A stretch of 64,000 bases of DNA from NCBI RefSeq assembly GCF_029626035.1, contig NZ_JARUBE010000003.1:4340001-4404000 (forward strand), given 5' to 3'. Within the stretch, counting starts at the first letter, position 1; every line of letters starts with the position of its first letter. The notes under the pieces were generated by a model that was not told the origin of the DNA, searched no databases, and worked only from the letters and a program-made list of their open reading frames with translations. Source of the stretch: Micromonospora sp. WMMD980 (GTDB lineage: Bacteria; Actinomycetota; Actinomycetes; Mycobacteriales; Micromonosporaceae). The position numbers were made by a program, and so were the translations under genes. Of the stretch, positions 26,369 to 41,168 are shown one piece after another.

Positions 26369-27988
26369 TCACACCCCCAGCAGCGTGCGCAGGTGGCGCG
26401 GCGGCGGGCAGTCGTGCGCCAGCATCGCGTCGTGCCAGTCGCGCACCTTGACGCCGTCCGGCCGGGCGGCGGCGATCTCGGCCATCTCGCTGTAGCCGAC
26501 GAAGTAGGTGGAGAGCTGCGTCGAGGTGAGCAACGCGCGCCGCCACTTACCGGCCGCCTCGCCCTCCTCCTGGAAGCCCCGCCCGGTCATCAGCGCCATC
26601 GCGTCGGCCTCGGGCAGGTCGTCGCAGTGCACGAGCTGGTCGAGCAGCGCGTTGATGGTCATCCGGAGCTGCATCTTGAGCTGCTGCAACCGCACCGGCA
26701 ACCCGCCGAAGCCCAGCCCGGCCATCAGCTCCTCGGTGTAGACCGCCCAGCCCTCGATGAACACGCCGGACTCGGTGAGCGCGCGCACCCGGGTCGGGCC
26801 GGCGTAGCGGCGGGCGTGGGCGAGCTGGAGGAAGTGACCGGGCATCGCCTCGTGCACGGTCAGGTTGCGGATCATGTGGTCGTTGTATTCCCGGTAGAAC
26901 GACTCAACCCGCCGCGCCGGCCAGTCCGCCGGGGTGGGCGCGATGCAGTAGAACGTCGGCACGTCGGCCGTCTCCAGCGGACCCGGCGAGTCGCAGTAGG
27001 CCACCGCCACACCCCGCGCGAACTCCGGCATCTCCTGGATCACGCAGGGATCCGCGACCAGGCTCACCAGGTCGTGGTGGCGGACGAAGTCGCTCGCCTC
27101 GTCGAGCGTGACCGAGGCCAGGTCCACGATGGTGGCGTCGTCCGGGTGCTCGGCGGCGAGCAGGTCCAGCGCGCGGCGTACCGTCTCGTCGTCGGCCGGA
27201 CCACCGACCAGCTCGACCGCCGCCGCGCGGATCTCGTCGGTGACCCGGTCGAGGTTCGCCCAGGCGCGGCGCTGCACCTCGGCGGCGCCCAGCTCGGTGT
27301 CGAGCGTGTGCCACAGCCGCGCCTCCCAGCGCCGCCGGCCCAGCCGCGGGTCGCGCCCCGGGCCGGCGTCCGCCGCCAGCCCGGCCCGCAGCCACGCCAC
27401 GAACTCGTCCAGCGCCGCGAGCGCGGCGGTGGCCGCCGGGCCCACCCGGTCACGCAGCGCCGGCGCCTGCGCGAGCAGCGCCGGCACCTCGTCGCGGACC
27501 AGCGCCGCCGCGCCGGCGAACTGCCCGACCGCCGTCTCGGCGTGAACCCGCGGCATGTCCCGCAGCGTCGCGCGCGCGGTCGCCAAGGCGTCCGGTACGG
27601 CCCGGAGGCGCCCCGCCAGGTGGGTCAGCCGCTCGTCGACCGGGGCGTAGGGGCGGGCCAGCAACGCGTGCAGCAGCGGACCCGGGTTGTGCCGCAGCGG
27701 ATCCCACTCGTGGCCGCGGATCTCGGTGGCCTCGAACAGCCCCCGGTCGACCAGGCTGCTGAGCAGCGCGTGCTCGACGCCCTCCTCGACGTCGAGCACG
27801 TCCGGGTCGATCTCGGAGAGCGCGTCGGCGGCGTCCTTCAGCATCGCCCGGTCGGCGGCGAGCGCGTCGGCGGAGAGGTCGGGCAGGCGGTCGTCGTAGC
27901 GGTGGTCCCCGACGGAGGTGGCCAACCCGGGCCGGCTCTCCAGCAACGCCTCCACGATCCGCTCCGCGAGCGGCACGAACGCTTCCAT
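26369..27988 (-). CDS. DUF885 family protein (putative metallopeptidase)
   Basis: This 539-residue protein matches DUF885, a large helical family. HEAMPGHF near residue 380 is an HExxPGH-type metal-binding motif and ESGVFIEGWAVYTEELM near 420 supplies the usual glutamate region. Family members are likely zinc-dependent carboxypeptidase-like enzymes, but substrates are unknown. No signal peptide is visible. It lies in the otherwise conserved stretch between mazG and eno. Confidence 0.88.
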   Translation of the reverse strand: MEAFVPLAERIVEALLESRPGLATSVGDHRYDDRLPDLSADALAADRAMLKDAADALSEIDPDVLDVEEGVEHALLSSLVDRGLFEATEIRGHEWDPLRHNPGPLLHALLARPYAPVDERLTHLAGRLRAVPDALATARATLRDMPRVHAETAVGQFAGAAALVRDEVPALLAQAPALRDRVGPAATAALAALDEFVAWLRAGLAADAGPGRDPRLGRRRWEARLWHTLDTELGAAEVQRRAWANLDRVTDEIRAAAVELVGGPADDETVRRALDLLAAEHPDDATIVDLASVTLDEASDFVRHHDLVSLVADPCVIQEMPEFARGVAVAYCDSPGPLETADVPTFYCIAPTPADWPARRVESFYREYNDHMIRNLTVHEAMPGHFLQLAHARRYAGPTRVRALTESGVFIEGWAVYTEELMAGLGFGGLPVRLQQLKMQLRMTINALLDQLVHCDDLPEADAMALMTGRGFQEEGEAAGKWRRALLTSTQLSTYFVGYSEMAEIAAARPDGVKVRDWHDAMLAHDCPPPRHLRTLLGV

Positions 27989-28030
27989 TCCCCGACCCTA
28001 CCGACCACCCCCGACGTCCCCACCCCCGCG

Positions 28031-28056
28031 CGGCTCGGCTCGGCTCGGCTCGGCTC
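28031..28056. repeat. Tandem CGGCT pentanucleotide repeat
   Basis: Five perfect CGGCT units plus one base lie directly next to a palindrome in the 314-nt gap between the DUF885 and mazG genes. Copy number may vary between strains. Confidence 0.85.
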
Positions 28057-28059
28057 GCG

Positions 28060-28109
28060 AGATCTTGGAAGGAAATGGCCCCTCCGGGGGCACATTCCTT
28101 CCAAGATCT
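28060..28109. repeat. Palindrome family B, copy 2
   Basis: AGATCTTGGAAGGAA pairs perfectly with TTCCTTCCAAGATCT, and the interior GGCCCC/GGGGGC pairs further, so the 50-nt element is almost wholly self-complementary. A degenerate copy is at 20671-20722. Confidence 0.85.
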
Positions 28110-28182
28110 GCAGATTTCCCGAGATGCGAACGCCGGATCTCGCACTTCGAGAAAGACACCACCCCGGCACCGCCCGGATCCG

Positions 28183-28251
28183 CGATCTTGCAGTTGCCGC
28201 CCCTCTTATGTCCGGTTCAGCCGATTCGCCGGGGCCGGAACTGCAAGATCG
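28183..28251. repeat. Palindrome family A (CGATCTTGCA type), copy 1
   Basis: CGATCTTGCAGTT (28183-28195) and AACTGCAAGATCG (28239-28251) are perfect 13-bp arms around a 43-nt interior. A second copy lies at 58345-58410. It sits about 50 nt downstream of the mazG stop (28303, minus strand). Confidence 0.85.
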
Positions 28252-28302
28252 ACGACGGCTGGAAACGCTCGCGTGGGGACGGGGAGGGGCGACGAGGGTG
28301 GG

Positions 28303-29289
28303 TCAGGGCTGGTCGGGGGTGGCGCGTTCGGCGGCGCGGACCGCCTCGGCGTACGCCAGGGTGGCGCGGCGGAGCGCCGCCTCCGGGTCGATGCCGGCCT
28401 GCCGGGCCGCCGCGACGGTGGCCAGCAGGCTCGCGCCCAGCCGCGCCTCCGCGTCCACCTGCGACTCGGCGAGCGGCGGCGGCACCGCCAACCCCACCCG
28501 GCCGGCGCGGTCCAGGATCTTCGCGGCCAGGGCGAGCGCGGGCTGGCTCAGCGCGATGCCGTCGAGCACCGACTCACGGGTCTTCTCGGCCCGCTTGATC
28601 CGCTCCCAGTTGGCCTCGATCTCCTCGATCGTGCCGGCCCGCTCGCCGGAGAACACGTGCGGGTTGCGCCGGACCATCTTGTCGACCAGGCCGCCGGCCA
28701 CGTCGTCGACGGTCCAGCTCTTCCCCTCCGGCAGGTCCTCGGCCAGCCGGGCGTGCAGCAGCACCTGGAGCAGCACGTCGCCCAGCTCCTCCCGGAGCGC
28801 GTCGGTGTCGTCGGCGCTGATGGCGTCGTACGCCTCGTAGCACTCCTCGAGCAGGAATACGGCCAGGCTGCGGTGGGTCTGCGCCCGCTTCCACGGATCG
28901 CCGCCCGGCGAGGCGAGCCGGTCCATCACCTCGACCGCGTCGAGCAGCCGGGCGCCCGGCGGGTCCCAGGAGCCGTACATCAGCTCCAGCTCGGCCAGGC
29001 CCGGCTGGCGGGCCAACCGCAGCCCCAGCTCGCGGGCCAGCGCCTCGTCGCCGGCCGGGCCGGCCAGCCACACCGCGCCGCCGTGCGTGGCGGCGGCGTC
29101 CAGCAACGCCTGCGTCGCGCCCTCGGTCACCACCCGCACCTCGGCGCCGGCCGTCCGGACCGCCCGGGCCAGCTCACCGTCGACGCCGGTGAGGACCGGC
29201 GCGGAGCGGACGGCGTCCCAGGCGGCCGAGGTCAGCAGGCCGGCCGGCAGCCGGGGCGAGGTGACCAGCAGGACGATGCGCGCGTTCAT
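28303..29289 (-). CDS. mazG: Nucleoside triphosphate pyrophosphohydrolase MazG
   Basis: MazG hydrolyses NTPs and dNTPs to monophosphates, cleansing non-canonical nucleotides and affecting (p)ppGpp responses. The 328-residue protein has the metal-binding motif EECYEAYDAI with the second acidic set ELGDVLLQVLLH near residues 155-180, and a second helical region after residue 200. The first about 115 residues form an alpha/beta extension seen in actinobacterial MazG. It overlaps the upstream lipoprotein gene by four bases. Confidence 0.93.
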   Translation of the reverse strand: MNARIVLLVTSPRLPAGLLTSAAWDAVRSAPVLTGVDGELARAVRTAGAEVRVVTEGATQALLDAAATHGGAVWLAGPAGDEALARELGLRLARQPGLAELELMYGSWDPPGARLLDAVEVMDRLASPGGDPWKRAQTHRSLAVFLLEECYEAYDAISADDTDALREELGDVLLQVLLHARLAEDLPEGKSWTVDDVAGGLVDKMVRRNPHVFSGERAGTIEEIEANWERIKRAEKTRESVLDGIALSQPALALAAKILDRAGRVGLAVPPPLAESQVDAEARLGASLLATVAAARQAGIDPEAALRRATLAYAEAVRAAERATPDQP

Positions 29290-30041
29290 GCGCCGGGCGC
29301 CGCCGACGGCTCGACCACCGGCGCCGACTCACCGGTCTCCGGCTCCGGCGTGGAGATGTCGGTGACTGACGAGCCCGGCTCGCCCAACGGCACGGAAACC
29401 GCCGGCACGTCGCCCTTGAAGGTGAGCACCGGGAAGGCCAGCGGCCGGTAGCGCGGGTTGACCGAGACGTCGTACCCGTCGATCGCGTCGGCGAGCGCCT
29501 TGCGGGTGGCCAGCGCGGAGCGGAGCTGCTCGCCGTCGAGCTGCCCGGCGGCGTCGGCGTCGGAGACGTCCGGCGGGATGGCGCCCGCGGCCCGGCCGGC
29601 GGCGACCACCGCGGCCAGGTCCTCCTTCGAAGGGGCGGTCGACTCGCCCACCGGCACCCCGGAGACGCAGGTGTAGAACTCGGCGACCTTCTTCGGGTAC
29701 GTCGAGTCGGCGGGCAGCCCGGTCTGCTGGGCCACCTGCTCCGGCGTCACCTGGGCCTTCGGCTGGTAGCCCTTGTCGGCGGAGAGGGCCCGGCACACGT
29801 CCGACAACACCAGGGTGGCGACCACCTGGTCGCGGGGCGGCAGCAGCGCGTCGGCCTGCCCGGCGGTGGCCGGCTGGCTGGCCAGGCCGCCCCGGACCTC
29901 GTCGAGGATCGAGGTGACCTGGTCCTCGGTGACGCGGTGGTCACCGATGTAGGCGGCGACCCCGGGCTCGGTACGGCAACCGGAGAGGGCGACGAGGCCG
30001 ACCGCCACGCTGGCGACGGCGACAAGACGGCGAGCACGCAT
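29286..30041 (-). CDS. SurA N-terminal-like lipoprotein (putative periplasmic chaperone)
   Basis: This 251-residue protein has a lipoprotein signal peptide with lipobox LSGC (Cys22). VAAYIGDHRVTEDQV follows, the N-terminal strand of the SurA/PrsA chaperone family. The mature part is helical and has no parvulin isomerase domain. It may assist folding of exported proteins; that is inference. Conserved between mfd and mazG, co-translated with mazG (ATGA). Confidence 0.82.
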   Translation of the reverse strand: MRARRLVAVASVAVGLVALSGCRTEPGVAAYIGDHRVTEDQVTSILDEVRGGLASQPATAGQADALLPPRDQVVATLVLSDVCRALSADKGYQPKAQVTPEQVAQQTGLPADSTYPKKVAEFYTCVSGVPVGESTAPSKEDLAAVVAAGRAAGAIPPDVSDADAAGQLDGEQLRSALATRKALADAIDGYDVSVNPRYRPLAFPVLTFKGDVPAVSVPLGEPGSSVTDISTPEPETGESAPVVEPSAAPGA

Positions 30042-30088
30042 GACGGTCACTCTCTCACGCCCCGCGGCCGGCTGTGACGCCGCCCACC

Positions 30089-33724
<3,636 letters not shown>

Positions 33725-33933
33725 CAGTGATCACTTCCAGCGGGTCGGCGCATGACGACGACCCCGCGTCCAGCCGGACGGGGGGTGCACCGTTCGAGCC
33801 TATCCCTCTCCCCCGACGATCCGGGCACGGCCGCTTTTCGATCTCGACGCCTTCCGGCCCCGGTTCCGCGACGCCGGCAGCGCCCGCCATTCGGATCTTG
33901 ACGACCTTCGACGGAGCGTGGTGCGGTGGGCGG

Positions 33934-34830
33934 ATGGTCGAGTATCGGGCGGTCTTCGACGCAGAGGTGGTCTTCGCCAACGGCGGCGGCCTGCGCACCG
34001 ACGGGTTCCGGCTGGACGTGCCGGGCCCGGACGTCACCGACGACGAGCTGGCGGCGCTGCTCGTCCGGCACCTCGGGCTGCTCATGGTCGGCGAGGTGCG
34101 GATCAGCAACCGGAGCACGGTGGAGGAGCCACACAAGGGCGGGCGCGGCGTCGAGGCCCCGGCCGCCGGCGGGCGGCGCCTGATCGAACTGAGCCACGAG
34201 ATCCACGACGGCCTGGTCACGCTCCCCGACCTGCCGGCCCCGCGAATCACCGACTGGCTGAGCCGGGCGGCCTCCCGACAGCGGTACGCGCCGGGCGTCG
34301 AGTTCCACATCGGCCGCATCGACATGATCGCCAACACGGGCACGTACGTCGACACGCCGTCGCACCGCTTCGCCGACGCCCCCGACCTGGCCGGGGTGCC
34401 GCTGGACCGGCTGGCCGACCTGCCGCCCTGGTGGTCCGCGTGCCCGCCGGCATCCGGGCGGTGGACCGCCTGCTGCTCGCCCCCTACGAGGTGGCCGGAC
34501 TGGCGGTGCTGCTGCACACCGGCTGGGACGCGCATTTCGGCACCGCCGCCTACGCCGCGCCGGACGCGCCGTACCTGACCGGCGACGGCGCCTCCTGGCT
34601 GGTCGACGCAGGCGCGGCGCTGGTCGGCATCGACTCGATCAACATCGACGACATGACCCCGGCGGCGGCCGGCGCACACCGCGCTGCTGGCCGCCGGCAT
34701 CCCGATCGTGGAGCACCTGACCGGCCTGGACGCGCTGCCGCCGACCGGTTGCCGGTTCACCGCCGCCCCGCCGCGGGTGGCCGGCATGGGCACCTTTCCG
34801 GTCCGCGCCTTCGCCGTCGTCGACGCCTGA
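33934..34830 (+). pseudogene. Broken cyclase-family (kynurenine formamidase-like) gene
   Basis: The reading passes through three frames. Frame 1 (from ATG 33934) gives MVEYRAVFDAEVVFANGGGL, then GGRRLIELSHEIHDGLVTLPDL and NTGTYVDTPSHRF, matching the cyclase domain HxGTHxDxPxH metal motif. Near 34425-34435 the homology moves to frame 0 (VRVPAGIRAVDRLLL, HTGWDAHFGT, IGIDSINIDDMTP) and near 34665-34680 to a third frame (RPAHTALLAAGIPIVEHL) ending at TGA 34830. The first shift fits loss of one base, the second a loss of several. The about 75-residue N-terminal part is unlike a cyclase and may be a separate small protein fused by loss of its stop. Confidence 0.8.
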
Positions 34831-34840
34831 CCCGCGCCGC

Positions 34841-34923
34841 GCAAGATCCGCACCATTTCGCCGAAGTGGCGGGGTCAACAGCGCTCCGACACCGCCACAT
34901 CGCCGAGATGGAGTGGATCTTGC
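34841..34923. repeat. Long palindrome with AAGATCC arms
   Basis: GCAAGATCC (34841-34849) pairs with GGATCTTGC (34915-34923), and pairing continues with few mismatches through about 32 bases per arm. The outer word is related to family A but not identical. It follows the broken cyclase gene. Confidence 0.75.
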
Positions 34924-35034
34924 CGCTCCGCGCTGCGCTCCCCCGAGGCCACCCCGGCGAGTGGAACCCCCTGGGCGCCAACCGGGAGCCGACACATCCA
35001 TGGCGTTCCACTAGCCGGCACCCCGACGCGGTGG

Positions 35035-35085
35035 GTGGAACGCCATGGCCGTCAAAACCCTCTTTTGAGGGCCACAGCGTTCCAC
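35035..35085. repeat. Palindrome with GTGGAACGC arms
   Basis: GTGGAACGC and GCGTTCCAC are perfect 9-bp arms, and interior TGGCC, TCAAAA, TTTTGA and GGCCA continue the pairing. A further GGCGTTCCAC just upstream at about 35001-35011 can pair with the same GTGGAACGC, so alternative hairpins are possible. The rest of the 353-nt gap (34831-35183) shows no gene. Confidence 0.75.
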
Positions 35086-35183
35086 CGAGCCGGGTGGTGC
35101 TGCGGAGGGGGCGATCAGGCGGCGCGACGAGGACTCGTCGAGGGCGCACCCGGCGCCGGCGTGTTCGTGCGGGAGCAGCGCGG

Positions 35184-36224
35184 TCAGTAGCGCACCGCGA
35201 TCCGGCGCTCGACCGCGTCGACCCGGATCTCCCCGCCGTACGGGATGATCAACTGCGGGTCGGTGTGACCGAGGTCGACGTCGAAGACCACCACCGGGTC
35301 GTCGGCGTACGGGCCGATCGCGCGCAGGATCGCCGCCCGCTGCTCCTCGCCCCACGCCAGCCGCTCCGCGACGGACAGCGGCCGGTCGAAGTCCCACGCC
35401 TTCGGTCGGCCCACCACGATCGCCGGGAAGCCGGCGAGCAGGCCGCGCTCGCCCAGGTTCCGCACGATCCGGAAGACCTCCTGAGCGGGCGGCAGCTCGT
35501 TGGAGGTCTCCACGACCAGCACCGAGCCGACCAGCTCGGCGGCGGACGGCACCCGGTCGACCGCCGCCAGCCAGTGCACGATCTCCAGGCAGCCGCCCCA
35601 GGTCCGGCCCTGGACCACCCGGGCCGGGCCGTGCCACCGCCAGCCCTCGCCCGGGTACATCGGCGGTTCCTCGGCCAGCGTCGCCGGGTCCCGCCAGTCG
35701 CACGGCTCGTCGCCCCACTCGGCGGCGGCGGTCAGGTCCCACCAGCCGGTGGTGAACAGCGCGGCGCGCAGCGAGTCGAGCGTCGTCGGGTGCGGCCTGC
35801 CGGAGCGGCCGAGGTGCACGAGCACCGAGCCGCCGTGGTAGGCCACGGTCCCCAGCCGGTACAGGTGGTTGAGCACGTTGGTGTTGTCCGAATAGCCGAA
35901 GTACGGCTTCGGGTTGGCCCGCAGCACCTCGTCGTCGAGGAACGGGGTGACCGTGATCAGGTCGTCCCCGCCCACGGTGGCGAGCACCGCGGTGATCGTC
36001 GGGTCGGCGAACGCGGCGGTCAGGTCGCGGGCCCGATCGCGCGGGTCGGCGCCCATGACGCGGGTGGTCGGATATTCCACCGGCTCCAGGCCGAGGTCCT
36101 CGCGGATCCGGCGCAGGCCCAGCTCGTACACCTCGGGGAAGAGACCCGGCAGGCCGGCGGAGGGTGAGACGACCGCGACCCGGTCGCCCGGCTGCGGCTT
36201 GGTGGGGTAACGCGGGGGCGTCAT
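35184..36224 (-). CDS. LD-carboxypeptidase (peptidase family S66)
   Basis: This 346-residue protein resembles L,D-carboxypeptidases, which trim the tetrapeptide of murein, and the microcin-immunity relative MccF. The nucleophile is in FGYSDNTNVL near residue 115. Further conserved parts are VGGDDLITVTPFLDDEVL and the C-terminal VVFDVDLGHTDPQLIIPYGG with the catalytic His. No signal peptide is seen, so it acts in the cytoplasm, as in cell-wall recycling. Divergent from a membrane-protein gene 51 nt away. Confidence 0.88.
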   Translation of the reverse strand: MTPPRYPTKPQPGDRVAVVSPSAGLPGLFPEVYELGLRRIREDLGLEPVEYPTTRVMGADPRDRARDLTAAFADPTITAVLATVGGDDLITVTPFLDDEVLRANPKPYFGYSDNTNVLNHLYRLGTVAYHGGSVLVHLGRSGRPHPTTLDSLRAALFTTGWWDLTAAAEWGDEPCDWRDPATLAEEPPMYPGEGWRWHGPARVVQGRTWGGCLEIVHWLAAVDRVPSAAELVGSVLVVETSNELPPAQEVFRIVRNLGERGLLAGFPAIVVGRPKAWDFDRPLSVAERLAWGEEQRAAILRAIGPYADDPVVVFDVDLGHTDPQLIIPYGGEIRVDAVERRIAVRY

Positions 36225-36263
36225 GATCCGACGCTATCGGCCCGCACCAGCGATTTCCGGCCA

Positions 36264-36269
36264 TAGGCT
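36264..36269 (+). promoter_or_regulatory. -10 box of a leaderless promoter
   Basis: TAGGCT ends 7 nt before GTG 36276 with no ribosome site between. Confidence 0.55.
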
Positions 36270-36275
36270 GGGGCC

Positions 36276-37310
36276 GTGGACGACGAGCCGGAGCTGCGCA
36301 CCCGGGACTGGCTGCCCCGCACGGCGGCGCTGGTGCTCGGCACCTTGGCGCTGGCCAGCGCGTTCATCGCCGCCTACGTCGGCGCGCTGCACAAGCCGGA
36401 CCCGAAGGACGTGCCGGTCGCCGTGGTCACCAGCGACCAGCAGGCGCAGGCCGTGATGTCGGCCGTCCGCGCCCGCACCGACACCATCAAACCCGTCGGG
36501 TACGACAGCCGGGCCCGCGCCGTCGACGGCCTGAACGACCGCTCGGTGTACGCGGTGCTCAGCTCCACCTCCGGCGGCCTGACCCTGACCACCGCCAGCG
36601 CCGGTGCGCCCGCCGCCACCGAACTCGTCACCGACGTGTTGACCCAGGCCGCCCGGCAGGCCGGCGTGCCGCTCCAGGTCACCGACGAGGTGCCGGTCTC
36701 CGGCGGCGACCCGCGAGGCCTGGTCCCGTTCTATCTGGCGGTCGGTGTGGTGCTCGGCGGCTACCTGGCGTCCACCGCGCTCGGCATCTCGCTCGGCACC
36801 AGCCCGCGCGGGCTGCGCCGCGCCGGGTTGCGGATCGCCACCCTCGCGGTGCACTCCATTCTGCTCGGCATCATCGGCGCTGTGCTGGTCGGGCCGGTGC
36901 TGGACGTGTTCCCGCACGACGTGGGCACGATCGCGGTGGTCGGCGCGCTGGCCGCGTTCGCGGCCGGGATGGTCGCGACGGCCGTGCAGGCGTGGCTCGG
37001 GCTGCTCGGCACCGGCATCGTCATCCTGCTGCTGGTGGTGCTCGGCAACCCCGGCTCCGGCGGCATCTACGCGCCCGAGTTCCTGCCCGCGTTCCTGCGC
37101 GGCATGCACCGCTGGAACGTGCCGGGGCTCACCACCGACCTGCTCAAGTCCGCCATCTACTTCGACTGGCGCGGCAGCGGATGGTCGCTCGTCGGGCTGC
37201 TGGTGTGGGTGGCCGCCGGCCTGGTCGGGCTGCTCACCGCGACGCTGTTCCGGGCCCGCCGGCGGGCCGCGCGCACCGGTCCGGAACGGCGCGCCGCCGC
37301 AGAGGGGTGA
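36276..37310 (+). CDS. Multi-pass membrane protein, ABC-2/YhgE-like
   Basis: This 344-residue protein has one helix at about residues 15-38, an extracytoplasmic domain of about 110 residues ([20 protein letters not shown] and so on), then five helices from about 148 to 325. The layout matches the DUF3533/YhgE or ABC-2 permease-like group. No ATPase gene adjoins it, so a transport or exported-factor role is open. Leaderless GTG start; divergent from the LD-carboxypeptidase gene; the PEP carboxylase gene follows on the same strand after about 125 nt. Confidence 0.72.
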   Translation: MDDEPELRTRDWLPRTAALVLGTLALASAFIAAYVGALHKPDPKDVPVAVVTSDQQAQAVMSAVRARTDTIKPVGYDSRARAVDGLNDRSVYAVLSSTSGGLTLTTASAGAPAATELVTDVLTQAARQAGVPLQVTDEVPVSGGDPRGLVPFYLAVGVVLGGYLASTALGISLGTSPRGLRRAGLRIATLAVHSILLGIIGAVLVGPVLDVFPHDVGTIAVVGALAAFAAGMVATAVQAWLGLLGTGIVILLLVVLGNPGSGGIYAPEFLPAFLRGMHRWNVPGLTTDLLKSAIYFDWRGSGWSLVGLLVWVAAGLVGLLTATLFRARRRAARTGPERRAAAEG

Positions 37311-37434
37311 CCGGTCGGCGCGTCCCAGAGTGCAGATCATCACGCCGTCCCCCTCCTGCGTTCGGGGCACGCGCGGATACCATCCAGGGGAGTCGGACAG
37401 CGCTGTCCTTCGTCCTCGCGTAAGGAGCGCACCC

Positions 37435-40221
<2,787 letters not shown>

Positions 40222-40225
40222 GATG

Positions 40226-40280
40226 TAAGGAGGGGCCCCCGCTTAACGCATTCTGCATAGGCGGGGGCCCCTTTTAACAC
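40226..40280. repeat. GGGGCCCC palindromic element, copy 3 (bidirectional terminator)
   Basis: GGGGCCCCCGC (40232-40242) and GCGGGGGCCCC (40261-40271) are perfect 11-bp arms around TTAACGCATTCTGCATAG. TTTT follows the right arm, giving a classical terminator on the plus strand. The element lies between two convergent stops and shares flanks and loop with copies 1 and 2. Confidence 0.85.
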
Positions 40281-40286
40281 CTGCGG

Positions 40287-40365
40287 TCAGAAGTCGCCGC
40301 CGCCGAAGTCGCCGCCGCCGAAGTCACCGCCGCCGAAGTCACCGCCGCCGAAGTCACCGCCGCCG
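40287..40365. repeat. 15-bp tandem repeat coding for GGGDF
   Basis: About five units of GAAGTC[A/G]CCGCCGCC lie at the 3' end of the coding region. A diverged block of GGQGG/GGGD units follows. Such runs can expand or contract. Confidence 0.85.
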
Positions 40366-41114
40366 GCGTAGTCGCCGCCGCCCTGGCCGCCGAAGTCGCC
40401 GCCGCCCTGGCCGCCGAAGTCGTTGCCACCCTGGTCGCCGTAGTCCTGGCCGTCGCCGAACCCGTCCTGGAAGCCCTCCTGGTAGCCGGACTCGTAGCCG
40501 TAGCCCGGGTCGGCGAACGCGGGCGAGAAGAGCGCGTCCGCGATCAGCATGCCGCCGAGCACGCCGGCGCCCGCGCCCAGCGCGGTCTTCCACCACGGCG
40601 TGGAATACCAGCCGGCGGGCACCGGCCGGCCCTGCATGTGACCGCCCGGGTAGTAGTAGGGCGTCCGGCTCCCCGGCTGCGGGCCAGCCCGGAACGTCTG
40701 CCCCTGCACGGCCACCTCACGCTCCTTGGTGAGCATGCCGGCGCCGCGGGCGGCCGCGAGCGGCGGCAGCTCCGGTCCCGGGTCGATGCCCATCGCCGTG
40801 CGCGCCGCCCGAATGTACGCCAGCCCTTCCAGCGCGGTCTCCCGCGCCAACGCGAACTGGTGCGTGGTGCGCGCCTGCTCCAGTTGCGAGCCGGCCGCGT
40901 TGTAGCGCTCACCGGCGTCGGCCAGCGCCTGGCGGACCGCCGGCTCGTCACCGTGCAGGTTCATCAGCTGACCGCCGAGCCGCTCGTACCAGCGCTGCGC
41001 CTCGGCGCGGGCGTCCGCCAACTCGTTCGCCCGCCGGGACCTGCTTCCCCACCGCCAGAACACCAGCGCACCTCCGAGCATCAGCACCAGGAACAGCCAC
41101 AGGGCAACCTCCAT
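40287..41114 (-). CDS. Membrane protein with C-terminal GGGDF repeats
   Basis: This 275-residue protein has an N-terminal helix (residues 3-22) followed by a charged helical region with coiled-coil character (residues 25-105). A short glycine-rich link and a hydrophobic stretch near 185-200 follow. The C-terminal 80 residues are Gly/Asp/Phe/Tyr/Gln-rich, ending in five GGGDF copies. No enzyme motif is visible. The repeat DNA is an almost perfect 15-bp tandem. Divergent from rmuC; function unknown. The tail looks intrinsically disordered. Confidence 0.75.
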   Translation of the reverse strand: MEVALWLFLVLMLGGALVFWRWGSRSRRANELADARAEAQRWYERLGGQLMNLHGDEPAVRQALADAGERYNAAGSQLEQARTTHQFALARETALEGLAYIRAARTAMGIDPGPELPPLAAARGAGMLTKEREVAVQGQTFRAGPQPGSRTPYYYPGGHMQGRPVPAGWYSTPWWKTALGAGAGVLGGMLIADALFSPAFADPGYGYESGYQEGFQDGFGDGQDYGDQGGNDFGGQGGGDFGGQGGGDYAGGGDFGGGDFGGGDFGGGDFGGGDF

Positions 41115-41168
41115 GACTCGAACGTACCCAGCGCGCGCACGTCGTACCCGTTTGGCAAGCTCTCTGGC

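Noticed and set aside
40287..40440. Possible CRISPR-like tandem array
   Set aside because: Units are 15 bp without spacers and encode an in-frame GGGDF repeat.
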